Assembly (NCBI RefSeq): GCF_001613505.1
Contig: NZ_BDCM01000002.1
Span: 62,001-126,000 of the forward strand
Length of the DNA: 64,000 nt
Source of the DNA: Nocardia mikamii NBRC 108933
Lineage (GTDB): Bacteria; Actinomycetota; Actinomycetes; Mycobacteriales; Mycobacteriaceae
Reading direction: 5' to 3'
In this document: positions 18,097-26,032 of the stretch, piece by piece
Layout of the letters: each line of letters starts with the position of its first letter
How positions within the stretch are numbered: the stretch's first letter is position 1
Position numbers and translations under genes: made by a program
Notes under the pieces: generated by a model
Seen by the model: the letters and a program-made list of their open reading frames with translations, nothing else
Databases searched by the model: none
Told to the model about the DNA's origin: nothing

Positions 18097-18968
18097 ATGG
18101 ATTCCCTGTCTCGGAAGCCGGCCTCGCCCTCGGCTCGCGGCAGCGCAGCGGCGAATTCCGCGACGAGCGCGGCGACGGCGACCGGATCGTCGAGTTGTGG
18201 ACAGTGACCGGCGGTCGGCAGAATGATCAGCTCGCTGCCCGGTAGCAGGCGATGCAGATCCCGGCTGGCCTGGGGCGGGATGATGCGGTCGCGGCGGCCG
18301 TGCACGATGAGCACAGGACAGCCGACCGGATCGCGCGGGTAGCCCCCGCCGGTCTCGCGGGCGAATCGCAGGGCGTGCTCCAGGAGCCAGAACATCCGCT
18401 CCCGCTGCCCGTAGCGGTCCGACCAACGGCGAATGACCACCGGATCGACGTCGGCGCGGCTGCCGTAGAGCACCTCGCGCGTCGCCCAGCCGACCATGCC
18501 CCGCGCGGCCACCGCCGGGACCGGCACCCGCCGCAGCCCGCCGAGCATCCACGCGGCCCGGGCACCGCGGGCGAAGCGGGCCAACCGATCGGCGGAGAGG
18601 ATGGGCTCGTCCAGGGTGGCGATGCCCGCCACCAGCTCCGGACGACGTTGCGCGGCCCGTACCGCCATCATTGCGCCGAGCGAATTGCCCACGAGCACAA
18701 CGGGTCCGGTGGCCTCGAGCGCGCCGTCGACGAAGCGATCCAGTTGTGGCAGCAGGTCGCCTGGCTGGAACGGATCACCCTCGCCGTGACCGGTCACGTC
18801 GACGGCCAGGGCGGCGCGGCCCCGCCGATCCAGTTCCGCCAGCACACCGCGCCAGGTGTCGGCGCAGTCGGCGAAACCGTGTAGGAACAGGATCGGCGTC
18901 CCGGCACCGGCGACGGTCAACGCCCGGGTGTGCACGCCGTTGTAGCACACCCGGGATGGCGTGATCAC
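18093..18968 (-). CDS. Alpha/beta hydrolase in the acyl-CoA degradation operon
   Basis: 291 residues from GTG 18968, overlapping the acyl-CoA dehydrogenase stop (GTGA); its own stop overlaps the ligase start (ATGA). Motifs are PILFLHGFADCADTW, VDVTGHGEGD, the nucleophile elbow GNSLGAM, VLIVHGRRDRIIP and the terminal AGHCPQLDDPVAVAALV. In such operons hydrolases often open a ring or cleave an ester to release the acid that the ligase activates. That role here is inference. Confidence 0.88.
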   Translation of the reverse strand: MITPSRVCYNGVHTRALTVAGAGTPILFLHGFADCADTWRGVLAELDRRGRAALAVDVTGHGEGDPFQPGDLLPQLDRFVDGALEATGPVVLVGNSLGAMMAVRAAQRRPELVAGIATLDEPILSADRLARFARGARAAWMLGGLRRVPVPAVAARGMVGWATREVLYGSRADVDPVVIRRWSDRYGQRERMFWLLEHALRFARETGGGYPRDPVGCPVLIVHGRRDRIIPPQASRDLHRLLPGSELIILPTAGHCPQLDDPVAVAALVAEFAAALPRAEGEAGFRDRESI

Positions 18969-20221
18969 CGGCCCAGGAGCCCCTTCGCGATGTGGGTCAC
19001 CTGGATCTCGTTGCTGCCGGCGTAGATCATCAGCGACTTGGCATCGCGGGCGAGTTGTTCGACACGGTATTCCTGCATGTATCCGTTGCCGCCGAACAGT
19101 TGCACGGCCTCCATCGCGACCTCGGTGGCCGTCTCCGAGCAGTACAGTTTGATCGCCGAGGCCTCGGCCAGCGTGGGCGGCTTCCCCGCGCGGCCGCGTT
19201 CGAGGGTGTTGAAGACCATGTTCTGCACGTTGATGCGAGCGATCTCCATCTTCGCGAGCTTGAGCTGCACGAGCTGGAAGCGGCCGATCTCCTGCCCCCA
19301 CAGCGTGCGGGTCTTGGCGTATTCCACACAGAGCCGGTGACATTCGTTGATGATGCCCAGCGCCATGAAGCCCACGCCCACCCGTTCGGCGACGAAACTC
19401 GTTCGCGCGCTTTCCCGTCCGTCGCCACCCCGGTGTTCCTCGGTCTCGCCGAGCAACCGGTCCCGGCCCAATCGCACGTTGTCGAAGAACAATTCGCCGG
19501 TGGGCGAGGAGTGCAAACCCATCTTCCTGAACGGTTTGCCCTGGGTGAAACCCTCCATACCCTTGTCGAGGACGAAGGTGAGCACCTTGCGATCGCGCCT
19601 GTCGGTGCCGTCGCCCTCGTCGAGTTTGGCGTAGACGACCACCACATCGGCGTAGGGCCCGTTGGTGATGAAGGTCTTCTGGCCGTTGAGGATGTAGTCC
19701 TCGCCGTCGCGTTTGACCGAGGTCTTCATGCCACCGAAGGCATCCGAGCCCGAATCCGGTTCCGTGATGGCCCAGGCCGCCACCTTCTTCAAGGTGACGA
19801 TATCGGCGAGCCAGCGCTCCTTCTGCGCGAGCGTGCCGCGCGACATGATGGTGGACGCGCCGAGGCCGATCGAGACGCCCATCGCCGCGACCAAACCCAT
19901 ACTGACGCCGGACAATTCGCTGATCAGCACCGCCATCAACGACTGCTGCTCGCCGAACGGGTCGCCGCCGGACCGGGGTTTCTTGTCGCGCTGTCCGGCC
20001 TGGTCCGGTGCGGCCTCGGCGGCACGCTGCTTGGCGAGCATCTTCTCGATCGCCTCGGCGCCCATGACATCGATGCCGAACTCGCCGAACAGTTTTCGCA
20101 GAATCGGATACGGCGGCATCTCACCGCTGTCGAGGGCGTCCAGATGCGGCCGGATCTCCTTGTCGATGAAGGCGCGCACGGCCGCGCGGATCATCTCGTC
20201 GGTCTCGGACCATTCGAACAT
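18965..20221 (-). CDS. Acyl-CoA dehydrogenase
   Basis: 418 residues. FAD-dependent alpha,beta-dehydrogenation of an acyl-CoA. Family motifs are AAWAITEPDSGSDAFGGMKTSV, GQKTFITNGPYADVVVVYAK, GFTQGKPFRKMGLHSSPTGELFFDNVRL and the C-terminal signature QLFGGNGYMQEYRVEQLARDAKSLMIYAGSNEIQ. An extra polar linker (~residues 63-95, AEAAPDQAGQRDKKPRSGG) is inserted in the N-terminal helical domain, making it slightly longer than ordinary FadE proteins. It follows the SDR gene by 18 bases and overlaps the hydrolase. Confidence 0.93.
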   Translation of the reverse strand: MFEWSETDEMIRAAVRAFIDKEIRPHLDALDSGEMPPYPILRKLFGEFGIDVMGAEAIEKMLAKQRAAEAAPDQAGQRDKKPRSGGDPFGEQQSLMAVLISELSGVSMGLVAAMGVSIGLGASTIMSRGTLAQKERWLADIVTLKKVAAWAITEPDSGSDAFGGMKTSVKRDGEDYILNGQKTFITNGPYADVVVVYAKLDEGDGTDRRDRKVLTFVLDKGMEGFTQGKPFRKMGLHSSPTGELFFDNVRLGRDRLLGETEEHRGGDGRESARTSFVAERVGVGFMALGIINECHRLCVEYAKTRTLWGQEIGRFQLVQLKLAKMEIARINVQNMVFNTLERGRAGKPPTLAEASAIKLYCSETATEVAMEAVQLFGGNGYMQEYRVEQLARDAKSLMIYAGSNEIQVTHIAKGLLGR

Positions 20222-20239
20222 CGTCGTTGTCCTCCAGCG

Positions 20240-21109
20240 TCAGGGCAGCCGGGCTGCGATGTCGTCGATCAGCCAGGGGCCGTCGGTTTCGATGGTCTTC
20301 ACGTCGTGCCAGCCGCCGAGCTCGGAGATGGCGCCGCCCTGCACGGCGAAGACCTTGCCGGTGACCGGGCATTTGTCGGTGGCCAGGTAGGCGACCAGCG
20401 GTGAGATGTTGGCCGGGCTGAAGGCATCGAATTCGCCCTCGCCCACCTCGGCGGCGAAGATCGCCCCCATACCGGGTGTGGCCAGGGTCAGGCGCGTGCG
20501 CGCCATCGGGGCGATGGCGTTGACCCGCACGCCGTAACGCTCCAATTCCTCGGCGGCGACCAGCGTCAACGCGGCGATACCGGCCTTGGCCGCACCGTAG
20601 TTGGCCTGGCCGGCGTTGGGCAGGGTGACGCCGGAGGCCGAGGCGGTGTTGACGACGGCGGCATTGGGCTGCTTACCGGCCTTCGACTGGTCCTTCCAAT
20701 ACGCCGCGGCGTGGCGCAGCACGTTGAAGTGGCCCTTCAGATGCACGGCGATGACCGCGTCCCACTGCGATTCCTCCAGCCCGGCGATGAACCCGTCGCG
20801 CAGGATGCCGGCGTTGTTGATCACCGCGTCCAGCGTGCCGAATTCCGAGATCGCCTGGTCCACCAGGTTTTTCGCACCGTCCCACTGCGCCACGTTGTCG
20901 GTGTTGGCCACCGCCTTCCCGCCCGCGGCGCGGATCTCGTCCACCACCTCCTGCGCCGGTCCGGCGTCGGCGCCCTCGCCGGCGTTGCTGCCGCCCAGGT
21001 CGTTCACCACGACCGAGGCGCCCTCCCGCGCGAACAACAGCGCGTGTTCGCGTCCGATGCCGCGGCCCGCGCCGGTGATGACGGCGACCCGCCCATCCAG
21101 AACACCCAT
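20240..21109 (-). CDS. SDR-family hydroxyacyl-CoA dehydrogenase-like oxidoreductase
   Basis: 289 residues from ATG 21109 (AGGAG seven bases upstream). NAD(P) site TGAGRGIG, structural NNAG, catalytic Ser in NTASASG and YGAAK are all intact. The N-terminal GRVAVITGAGRGIGREHALLFAREGASVVVNDLGGS and the extra C-terminal ~40 residues (CPVTGKVFAVQGGAISELGGW) resemble the SDR domain of peroxisomal multifunctional enzyme 2 and its actinobacterial relatives. Those oxidise 3-hydroxyacyl-CoA and pair with a MaoC hydratase, which is the next gene upstream. Confidence 0.92.
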   Translation of the reverse strand: MGVLDGRVAVITGAGRGIGREHALLFAREGASVVVNDLGGSNAGEGADAGPAQEVVDEIRAAGGKAVANTDNVAQWDGAKNLVDQAISEFGTLDAVINNAGILRDGFIAGLEESQWDAVIAVHLKGHFNVLRHAAAYWKDQSKAGKQPNAAVVNTASASGVTLPNAGQANYGAAKAGIAALTLVAAEELERYGVRVNAIAPMARTRLTLATPGMGAIFAAEVGEGEFDAFSPANISPLVAYLATDKCPVTGKVFAVQGGAISELGGWHDVKTIETDGPWLIDDIAARLP

Positions 21110-21123
21110 GACAGTCTCCTCGA

Positions 21124-22005
21124 CTACGAGTTGTCGGCGACGACCGCCAGGCCGTCGGTCAGAACGAGATCGGTTCCGCGTGCGGTGCGGAACGCGTAGG
21201 TGGTGTCGGAGCCGGTCGAGCCGACCTGCCAGATCTGCGTCTCCAGATCGTCGCCGGGGAACACCATCTTCGAGAAGCGCACCGCGAACCGCTTCAACCG
21301 CTGCACATCGGAACCGGCGACCTCGGTGAGGACCGCCCACGACGACATCGCCATCGTGCACAGACCGTGCGCGATGATGCCGGGGAGTCCGGCATCCTTG
21401 GCCACCTGCTCGTCCAGGTGCAGGGGCACCGGATCGCCGGAGGCGGGGGCATAACGGTAGGTCTGATCGTCGTCCACGTGCGCGGCGACCCGGGCCAGCG
21501 GCGGCTGCGCCTCCAGGCCGGGATCGAACTTGTGCGGCGGCGCGTTCTCTCCGACCTGCTTGCCGACATCGACGTTGCGGAAGAAAGCGGTCAGATACTG
21601 CTCGTTGACCAGCTCACCGTCGGAGTCCCGGCATTCGATGAGAATGGTGATGGTGGTGCCGTTCTCGCGGCCCTCGTAGCCGACCGCCTTGGCCCGCGAG
21701 ACCAGCCGATCACCGGGCCGGATCGGACGGTGGAAGTGAAAGTCCTGCTCACCGTGCACGACTCGGCCGAAGATGTCCATCGGGACGACGTCGATCACCG
21801 GCATCATCATCGCCTCGAAGACGGGGACGATGGCGAAGACGGGTGAGGCGATATCGCCGGACAGGTGAGCCGGAATCGGGTCGTTGGTGGCGGCGGCGTA
21901 TTCGGCGATCCGCTCCCGAGTGACCTCGAACCGCTCCTCGTCGGACCAGACGTTCAGACCCGCATCGTCGAATTCCACGGGCCGGGGCCCTGTTTCGGTG
22001 GCCAT
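21124..22005 (-). CDS. MaoC-type enoyl-CoA hydratase
   Basis: 293 residues from ATG 22005, a double-hotdog protein of the hydratase 2 type. The C-terminal hydratase block YAPASGDPVPLHLDEQVAKDAGLPGIIAHGLCTM keeps the catalytic Asp and His, although the usual Asn of the GDxNPxH motif is Val here. The N-terminal half contains GRVVHGEQDFHFHRPIRPGDRLVSRAKAVG, the substrate-binding hotdog. It should hydrate the enoyl-CoA made by the neighbouring dehydrogenase, giving the substrate for the SDR. It lies 14 bases before the SDR gene. Confidence 0.9.
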   Translation of the reverse strand: MATETGPRPVEFDDAGLNVWSDEERFEVTRERIAEYAAATNDPIPAHLSGDIASPVFAIVPVFEAMMMPVIDVVPMDIFGRVVHGEQDFHFHRPIRPGDRLVSRAKAVGYEGRENGTTITILIECRDSDGELVNEQYLTAFFRNVDVGKQVGENAPPHKFDPGLEAQPPLARVAAHVDDDQTYRYAPASGDPVPLHLDEQVAKDAGLPGIIAHGLCTMAMSSWAVLTEVAGSDVQRLKRFAVRFSKMVFPGDDLETQIWQVGSTGSDTTYAFRTARGTDLVLTDGLAVVADNS

Positions 22006-22009
22006 ATCG

Positions 22010-22444
22010 CTACGCCCTCGCCAGGGCGTCGAGCTGTTCGAGGGTGGTGTCCAGCTGCTTGGCGCCGTCCTTCTCGACCGCCTTGCCCAGCGCGCCCTTG
22101 ATGAGCGCACCCTCGAAATCACCGGAAACCGAGAATGTGCTGCCTGCCCCCTCGGGTGCGATGTCGAAGGAGAACTTCACCTTCACACCGGCCATCCCGG
22201 CACCGCTGAGGACCAGGCGGTTCGGCGAATTCACCTCTTCGACAACCCATTCCATCTTGTTCGCCATGCCGAGCATCATGATCTTGGCGACCAGCTTCGA
22301 GCCCGTGGTCAGTGTGGCCGGCGGCTCCTCCATCCAGCGCTCGTGAATGGTGAACCATTTGTCCCAGGTCTGCGGATCCGAGACGACCGCCCACAGCGCG
22401 TCCGGGGTGGCGTTGAGGTTCTTGGTGGCTTCGATGTGACCCAT
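22010..22444 (-). CDS. SRPBCC-family (START-like) protein
   Basis: 144 residues from ATG 22444 (AAAGGAG eight bases upstream). A helix-grip fold is suggested by IEATKNLNATPDALWAVVSDPQTWDKWFTIHERW, GSKLVAKIMMLG, WVVEEVNSPNRLVLSG and the long C-terminal helix GALGKAVEKDGAKQLDTTLEQLDAL. Such proteins bind hydrophobic ligands and may hold the lipid or aromatic substrate of the operon. It is tightly spaced between the thiolase and MaoC genes. Confidence 0.88.
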   Translation of the reverse strand: MGHIEATKNLNATPDALWAVVSDPQTWDKWFTIHERWMEEPPATLTTGSKLVAKIMMLGMANKMEWVVEEVNSPNRLVLSGAGMAGVKVKFSFDIAPEGAGSTFSVSGDFEGALIKGALGKAVEKDGAKQLDTTLEQLDALARA

Positions 22445-22457
22445 GCTCGTACTCCTT

Positions 22458-23675
22458 TCAGCGCTCGGCGCGCTGGTAGGCGGTGACGACCGCGGCTCCG
22501 CCGAGGCCGATGTTGTGCTGCAGTGCGGCGGTGACGCCCTCGACCTGACGTTTGCCGGCGTCGCCGCGCAGCTGCCAGGTGAGCTCGCTGCACTGAGCCA
22601 GACCCGTCGCCCCCAGGGGATGCCCCTTGGAGATGAGGCCGCCCGACGGGTTGACCACCCACTTGCCGCCGTAGGTCGTCTGATCGCCGTCGATGAGGCT
22701 GCCGGCCTCGCCCTCACCGCACAGGCCCAGCGCCTCGTAGAGCAGCAGTTCGTTGGCGGAGAAGCAGTCGTGCAGCTCGATCACCTGGAAGTCTTGCGGC
22801 CCCAAGCCCGATTGCCGGTAAACCTGCTGCGCGGCTTGCACATTCATGTCGTAGCCGATGAGGTTCTTCGCGGTGCCGTCGAAGGTGGAGGCGAAATCGG
22901 TGGTCATCGCCTGGCCCACGATCTCCACCGCCCGCGCGGCCAGACCGTGCCGGTCGACGAAGTCCTCGGAGGCGAGGACCACCGCGCCCGAACCGTCCGA
23001 GGTCGGCGAGCACTGGAGCTTGGTGAGCGGGTCGTAGATCATTCGCGCGCCCAGGATGTCGTCGAGCGAATACTCGTCCTGGAACTGCGAATACGGGTTG
23101 TTCACCGAATGCTTGTGGTTCTTGTACCCGATCTTCGCGAAATGCTCCGCGGTGGTGCCGTACTGCTTCATATGTTCGCGGCCCGCGGCGCCGAACATCC
23201 ACGGCGCAGGCGGGAACAGCACCTCGGAGATCTCGGCCAGCGCCATCATGTGCTTGGCCATCGGCTGCTCGCGGTCGTCCCAGGTGGAACCGAGCGAACC
23301 GGGTTGCATCTTCTCGAAGCCCAGCGCCAGCGTGCAGTCCGCCAGCCCGCCTCGAATCGCCTGCGCCGCAAGGTAGAGCGCGGTGGAACCGGTGGAGCAG
23401 TTGTTGTTCACGTTGATCACCGGGATACCGGTCATCCCCAGTTCGTAGACCGCGCGCTGGCCGGAGGTGGACTCGCCGTAGACGTAGCCGACGTAGGCCT
23501 GCTGCACCTCGCGGTAGTCGATCCCGGCATCGGCCAGCGCCTCGGTGCCGGATTCGCGGGCCATATCCGGGTAGTCCCACGCGCGGGTCGCACCGTCGGC
23601 CTCCTCGACCTGCCGCCGACCCGGTTTCTCGAACTTCGTCATTCCGACGCCGACGACGTAGACCTTGTTCGTCAT
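22458..23675 (-). CDS. Lipid-transfer protein / thiolase-family acetyltransferase
   Basis: 405 residues from ATG 23675 (AAGGGTGG nearby). SCP-x-type thiolase fold. The nucleophile C93 lies in [13 protein letters not shown], the catalytic His in [14 protein letters not shown], and [15 protein letters not shown] is typical of the Ltp group involved in steroid or branched-chain side-chain thiolysis or retro-aldol cleavage. The usual C-terminal CxG is replaced ([11 protein letters not shown]), as in Ltp-type enzymes that do not follow ordinary thiolase chemistry. It is the first gene of the operon, with a palindromic operator candidate 75 bases upstream. Confidence 0.93.
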   Translation of the reverse strand: MTNKVYVVGVGMTKFEKPGRRQVEEADGATRAWDYPDMARESGTEALADAGIDYREVQQAYVGYVYGESTSGQRAVYELGMTGIPVINVNNNCSTGSTALYLAAQAIRGGLADCTLALGFEKMQPGSLGSTWDDREQPMAKHMMALAEISEVLFPPAPWMFGAAGREHMKQYGTTAEHFAKIGYKNHKHSVNNPYSQFQDEYSLDDILGARMIYDPLTKLQCSPTSDGSGAVVLASEDFVDRHGLAARAVEIVGQAMTTDFASTFDGTAKNLIGYDMNVQAAQQVYRQSGLGPQDFQVIELHDCFSANELLLYEALGLCGEGEAGSLIDGDQTTYGGKWVVNPSGGLISKGHPLGATGLAQCSELTWQLRGDAGKRQVEGVTAALQHNIGLGGAAVVTAYQRAER

Positions 23676-23749
23676 CGAACCACCCTTCTCCCAGTCGGCC
23701 GCCCCGGCGAGCGGCAGTGGTCGATCCGTTCCGATCGAACTGGAAACAA

Positions 23750-23767
23750 ACATACGGAGCTGTATGT
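23750..23767. promoter_or_regulatory. Putative operator upstream of the acyl-CoA degradation operon
   Basis: Perfect inverted repeat ACATAC-N6-GTATGT, 75 bases before the thiolase start. A partly matching copy with the same 6-base spacer lies just before the start of the nearby TetR gene (24804-24821), making that protein the likely ligand. Confidence 0.6.
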
Positions 23768-24141
23768 AAATGCGCAATAGGGTGCGCACGTTCGCCCCAA
23801 GTTTGGGAGGTATGCCCAGCTAGGGCGTTTGTATTGATACGTACAGGCGCATCTGTTGCTCGCCACAGCCTGCGCTTTGGGCACCGTCGCACCGGCGTGG
23901 CGGTACGAGCGTCAACGGCGGCACACGCAACAACAGCCTGCGCTCATGCGCGCGAGATTCGGCGAAACGGACTGCGCCGCAGAATCATTCGCCGAGACGG
24001 CTATCCGGAAGCCTGGCCTCGCTCACCTGTATCGATCACCGCGCAGCGCCGTAACCAGGCGAAACGTGTCGACACGCGCAATGCGGACAGCGTAGGCGCA
24101 GCAGCCGCACGTCGGCGGCGGCGCGGAGCCGTCCAGAGCTT
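23768..24141. other. Intergenic region, no gene recognised
   Basis: About 370 bases between the operator of the acyl-CoA operon and the end of the TetR gene. Short open frames occur on both strands but none has a ribosome-binding site or coding-like composition. Both flanking genes point left, so it holds the operon promoter and possibly the end of the TetR transcript. Confidence 0.5.
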
Positions 24142-24786
24142 TCAGCCGCCGATTCCGAGGCCCGGCAGTGCGGTTTCGGCGGCCCGGCGCAGATGCGCCG
24201 AGGCGCGCTGCCAGCGGCGGCGGGCGCGTTCCGGATCCGGAGATACGAAGTTGGAGACCAGGATTCCGCGCAAGGTGTCCATGGCGGTATAGGCGAAATC
24301 TCGAACTTCCTTACGCCGCAGCTCATCCGGGACCAGCTGCGACACCGCCATCAGGACGGCGTTGTTGACGAACGGCTCGACCTTCTCGGCCTCGGCGGCC
24401 AGCACCGGATCGGTGCGCCCGGCCACCCAGAGCTCCATGGCCGCGATGAACAGCGGTCCCTGATGCAGCTCCCACATCGCGTCCAGGGTGGCGCCGATCG
24501 GATCGTCGCCGGCGCGCAACCGGCCGAGCTCCTTCATCGCGGCTTCGGTGCGCCGCTGCGCCAGGTGGGAAATGGCGGCCACGACCAGATCGGTTTTGGA
24601 ACCGAAGTGGTGCACCTGAGCGCCGCGGGTGACCCCGGCCCGCTCCGCGACGCGCGGCGTCGTGGTGCCCGCATAGCCGTATTCGACCAGGCAATCGATG
24701 GTCGCGTCGAGCAGCCGCACCCGCATCTCGCTGCTGCGCTGCTCCTGGGTACGACGCGGCGGCTTACCGACGACAGATCTGGCCAT
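24142..24786 (-). CDS. TetR/AcrR-family regulator, probable controller of the acyl-CoA operon
   Basis: 214 residues. N-terminal HTH (~residues 18-65: MRVRLLDATIDCLVEYGYAGTTTPRVAERAGVTRGAQVHHFGSKTDLVVAAISHLAQ); the C-terminal part (GPLFIAAMELWVAGRTDPVLAAEAEKVE) matches TetR_C-type regulators of lipid and steroid genes. It lies directly upstream of the degradation operon in the same direction. An ACATAC-N6 element just before its start resembles the operon operator, suggesting autoregulation with an acyl-CoA or related inducer. Confidence 0.9.
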   Translation of the reverse strand: MARSVVGKPPRRTQEQRSSEMRVRLLDATIDCLVEYGYAGTTTPRVAERAGVTRGAQVHHFGSKTDLVVAAISHLAQRRTEAAMKELGRLRAGDDPIGATLDAMWELHQGPLFIAAMELWVAGRTDPVLAAEAEKVEPFVNNAVLMAVSQLVPDELRRKEVRDFAYTAMDTLRGILVSNFVSPDPERARRRWQRASAHLRRAAETALPGLGIGG

Positions 24787-24803
24787 CCGGAAATCCTACA
24801 CTT

Positions 24804-24821
24804 ACATACACACGTGCATGA
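24804..24821. promoter_or_regulatory. Imperfect second copy of the ACATAC-N6 operator
   Basis: ACATAC-N6-GCATGA, 18 bases upstream of the TetR start. The left arm and spacer match the perfect palindrome at 23750-23767; the right arm matches at four of six positions. Confidence 0.4.
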
Positions 24822-24824
24822 AAC

Positions 24825-25364
24825 TCACTCGGGCTCGCGCGCCGCCCGTCCGCGTTGTATCGCGGCCAGCAGCACCCGCACCCCCGCGCCGATGAGCGCC
24901 AGATCGGCCAGAATCTGCACGGTCACGACGACGCGCGCCGCCTGCGAGGTCGCCGCGATATCGCCGAAACCGACCGTCCCCAGCACGGTCACCGTGAAAT
25001 AGAGCGCGTCGATCCGGGTCAGCAAGGCCGAGAAACTGCCCGGCTCGGCCGCCGACATCAGGACGTACGTGGTGGCGAACATGAGAATGAAGGCCACCGC
25101 GATCATGGTCAGCGCCTCGGCCCCGCGCAGCCCGGGATAGGGCGCGGCCACGATGCGCGTGGCCTGCCGCACGATGAGCACGACGACCACCACCAGACCA
25201 CCGCACAGACCCAGAATCGGACCGAGCTCGTTCAAATGATGAAAGGGCAGGACGAAATACAGCGCCACCAGCACCATCGTCGTCAGCGCGGTCCGCGCGA
25301 CGGCAAACAGCACCGCCCGCCGCCGCGCGTCGCCACCGCCACTCCCTCGTACCTGCGGATCCAT
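24825..25364 (-). CDS. Two-pore-domain-type potassium channel-like membrane protein
   Basis: 179 residues from ATG 25364 (GGGAGG six bases upstream); the longer frame to 25490 lacks a good start signal. Four hydrophobic segments are seen: ~residues 18-38, 47-68, 80-100 and 135-158. The selectivity-filter motif TVGFGD lies in YFTVTVLGTVGFGDIAAT just before the last one, with an extra pair of helices at the N-terminus. No RCK/TrkA domain is attached. It probably conducts K+. It ends just before the operator region of the TetR gene. Confidence 0.88.
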   Translation of the reverse strand: MDPQVRGSGGGDARRRAVLFAVARTALTTMVLVALYFVLPFHHLNELGPILGLCGGLVVVVVLIVRQATRIVAAPYPGLRGAEALTMIAVAFILMFATTYVLMSAAEPGSFSALLTRIDALYFTVTVLGTVGFGDIAATSQAARVVVTVQILADLALIGAGVRVLLAAIQRGRAAREPE

Positions 25365-25614
25365 CCTGACCTCCCGGTCGAGTTCTGCCGCCTGCTCCGG
25401 ATCACTCAACCACGCCGGAGAGGGGAACGAGCGGAGGTTGGGGCTGCGGCAAGCAGGCACTTCCCCACAGTGGGAAATATGAGACCGCATCGCGGCGGCT
25501 CGAGTTGAGAAACTGACTATCGACCAGTCGGTGAGGAGCCGCAGCCGGTTGGGCGGACCGGGAGGGTGCGCCGGACCGGCACGCCGGGTTCCCGCGGAAG
25601 CAGCGTGAGGATTG

Positions 25615-25998
25615 ATGAGAGAACTTCACCCCGATGTCCGCGTGGCCATGGCGATGGGACGAGAACTGAAGCACCGCATCGCCGAAATGCGCGAGCGTGC
25701 CGACGGCATAGTCGCACGCCGCCCCTCGCCGAGCGGGATGGTGATTCCCGAGGTCAACGTCTATGGCCAGCTGACGGACCTGTATCTCGCACCCGGCACC
25801 TGCGACCGTTTCGGCAACGATGAGCTGGTCGCCGAGATCGTGGCCGCCATCCGGGAAAGCACCGTCAACGCGCGCCGGCAGTACGGCATCGCGATGAACG
25901 AGGACCATCACCACGTGCCGCTGGCCGAGAAGGCACGCCAGTGGCGGGCGGAGATGGACGCTCCGAAGCCCTCCACCAGTGGGAACCCAGAAGAATAA
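25615..25998 (+). CDS. YbaB/EbfC-like protein heading the second ESX-type operon
   Basis: 127 residues from ATG 25615 (GTGAGG upstream). The pattern is a helix (VRVAMAMGRELKHRIAEMRERADGIV), then strands around GMVIPEVNVYGQLTDLYLAPGT, then a long helix (DELVAEIVAAIRESTVNARRQYG). This is the YbaB fold as found in ESX regions, matching the other copy at 6022-6579. The C-terminal tail is charged. It starts an operon with two large ESX-type proteins and a prenyltransferase-like protein. Confidence 0.7.
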   Translation: MRELHPDVRVAMAMGRELKHRIAEMRERADGIVARRPSPSGMVIPEVNVYGQLTDLYLAPGTCDRFGNDELVAEIVAAIRESTVNARRQYGIAMNEDHHHVPLAEKARQWRAEMDAPKPSTSGNPEE

Positions 25999-26032
25999 GG
26001 TTCGGACGGCTGGGCGGGAGGATTGGCCAGTT

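Noticed and set aside
22443..23780. 445-codon plus-strand ORF opposite the thiolase
   Set aside because: Antisense of an enzyme with intact catalytic Cys and His.
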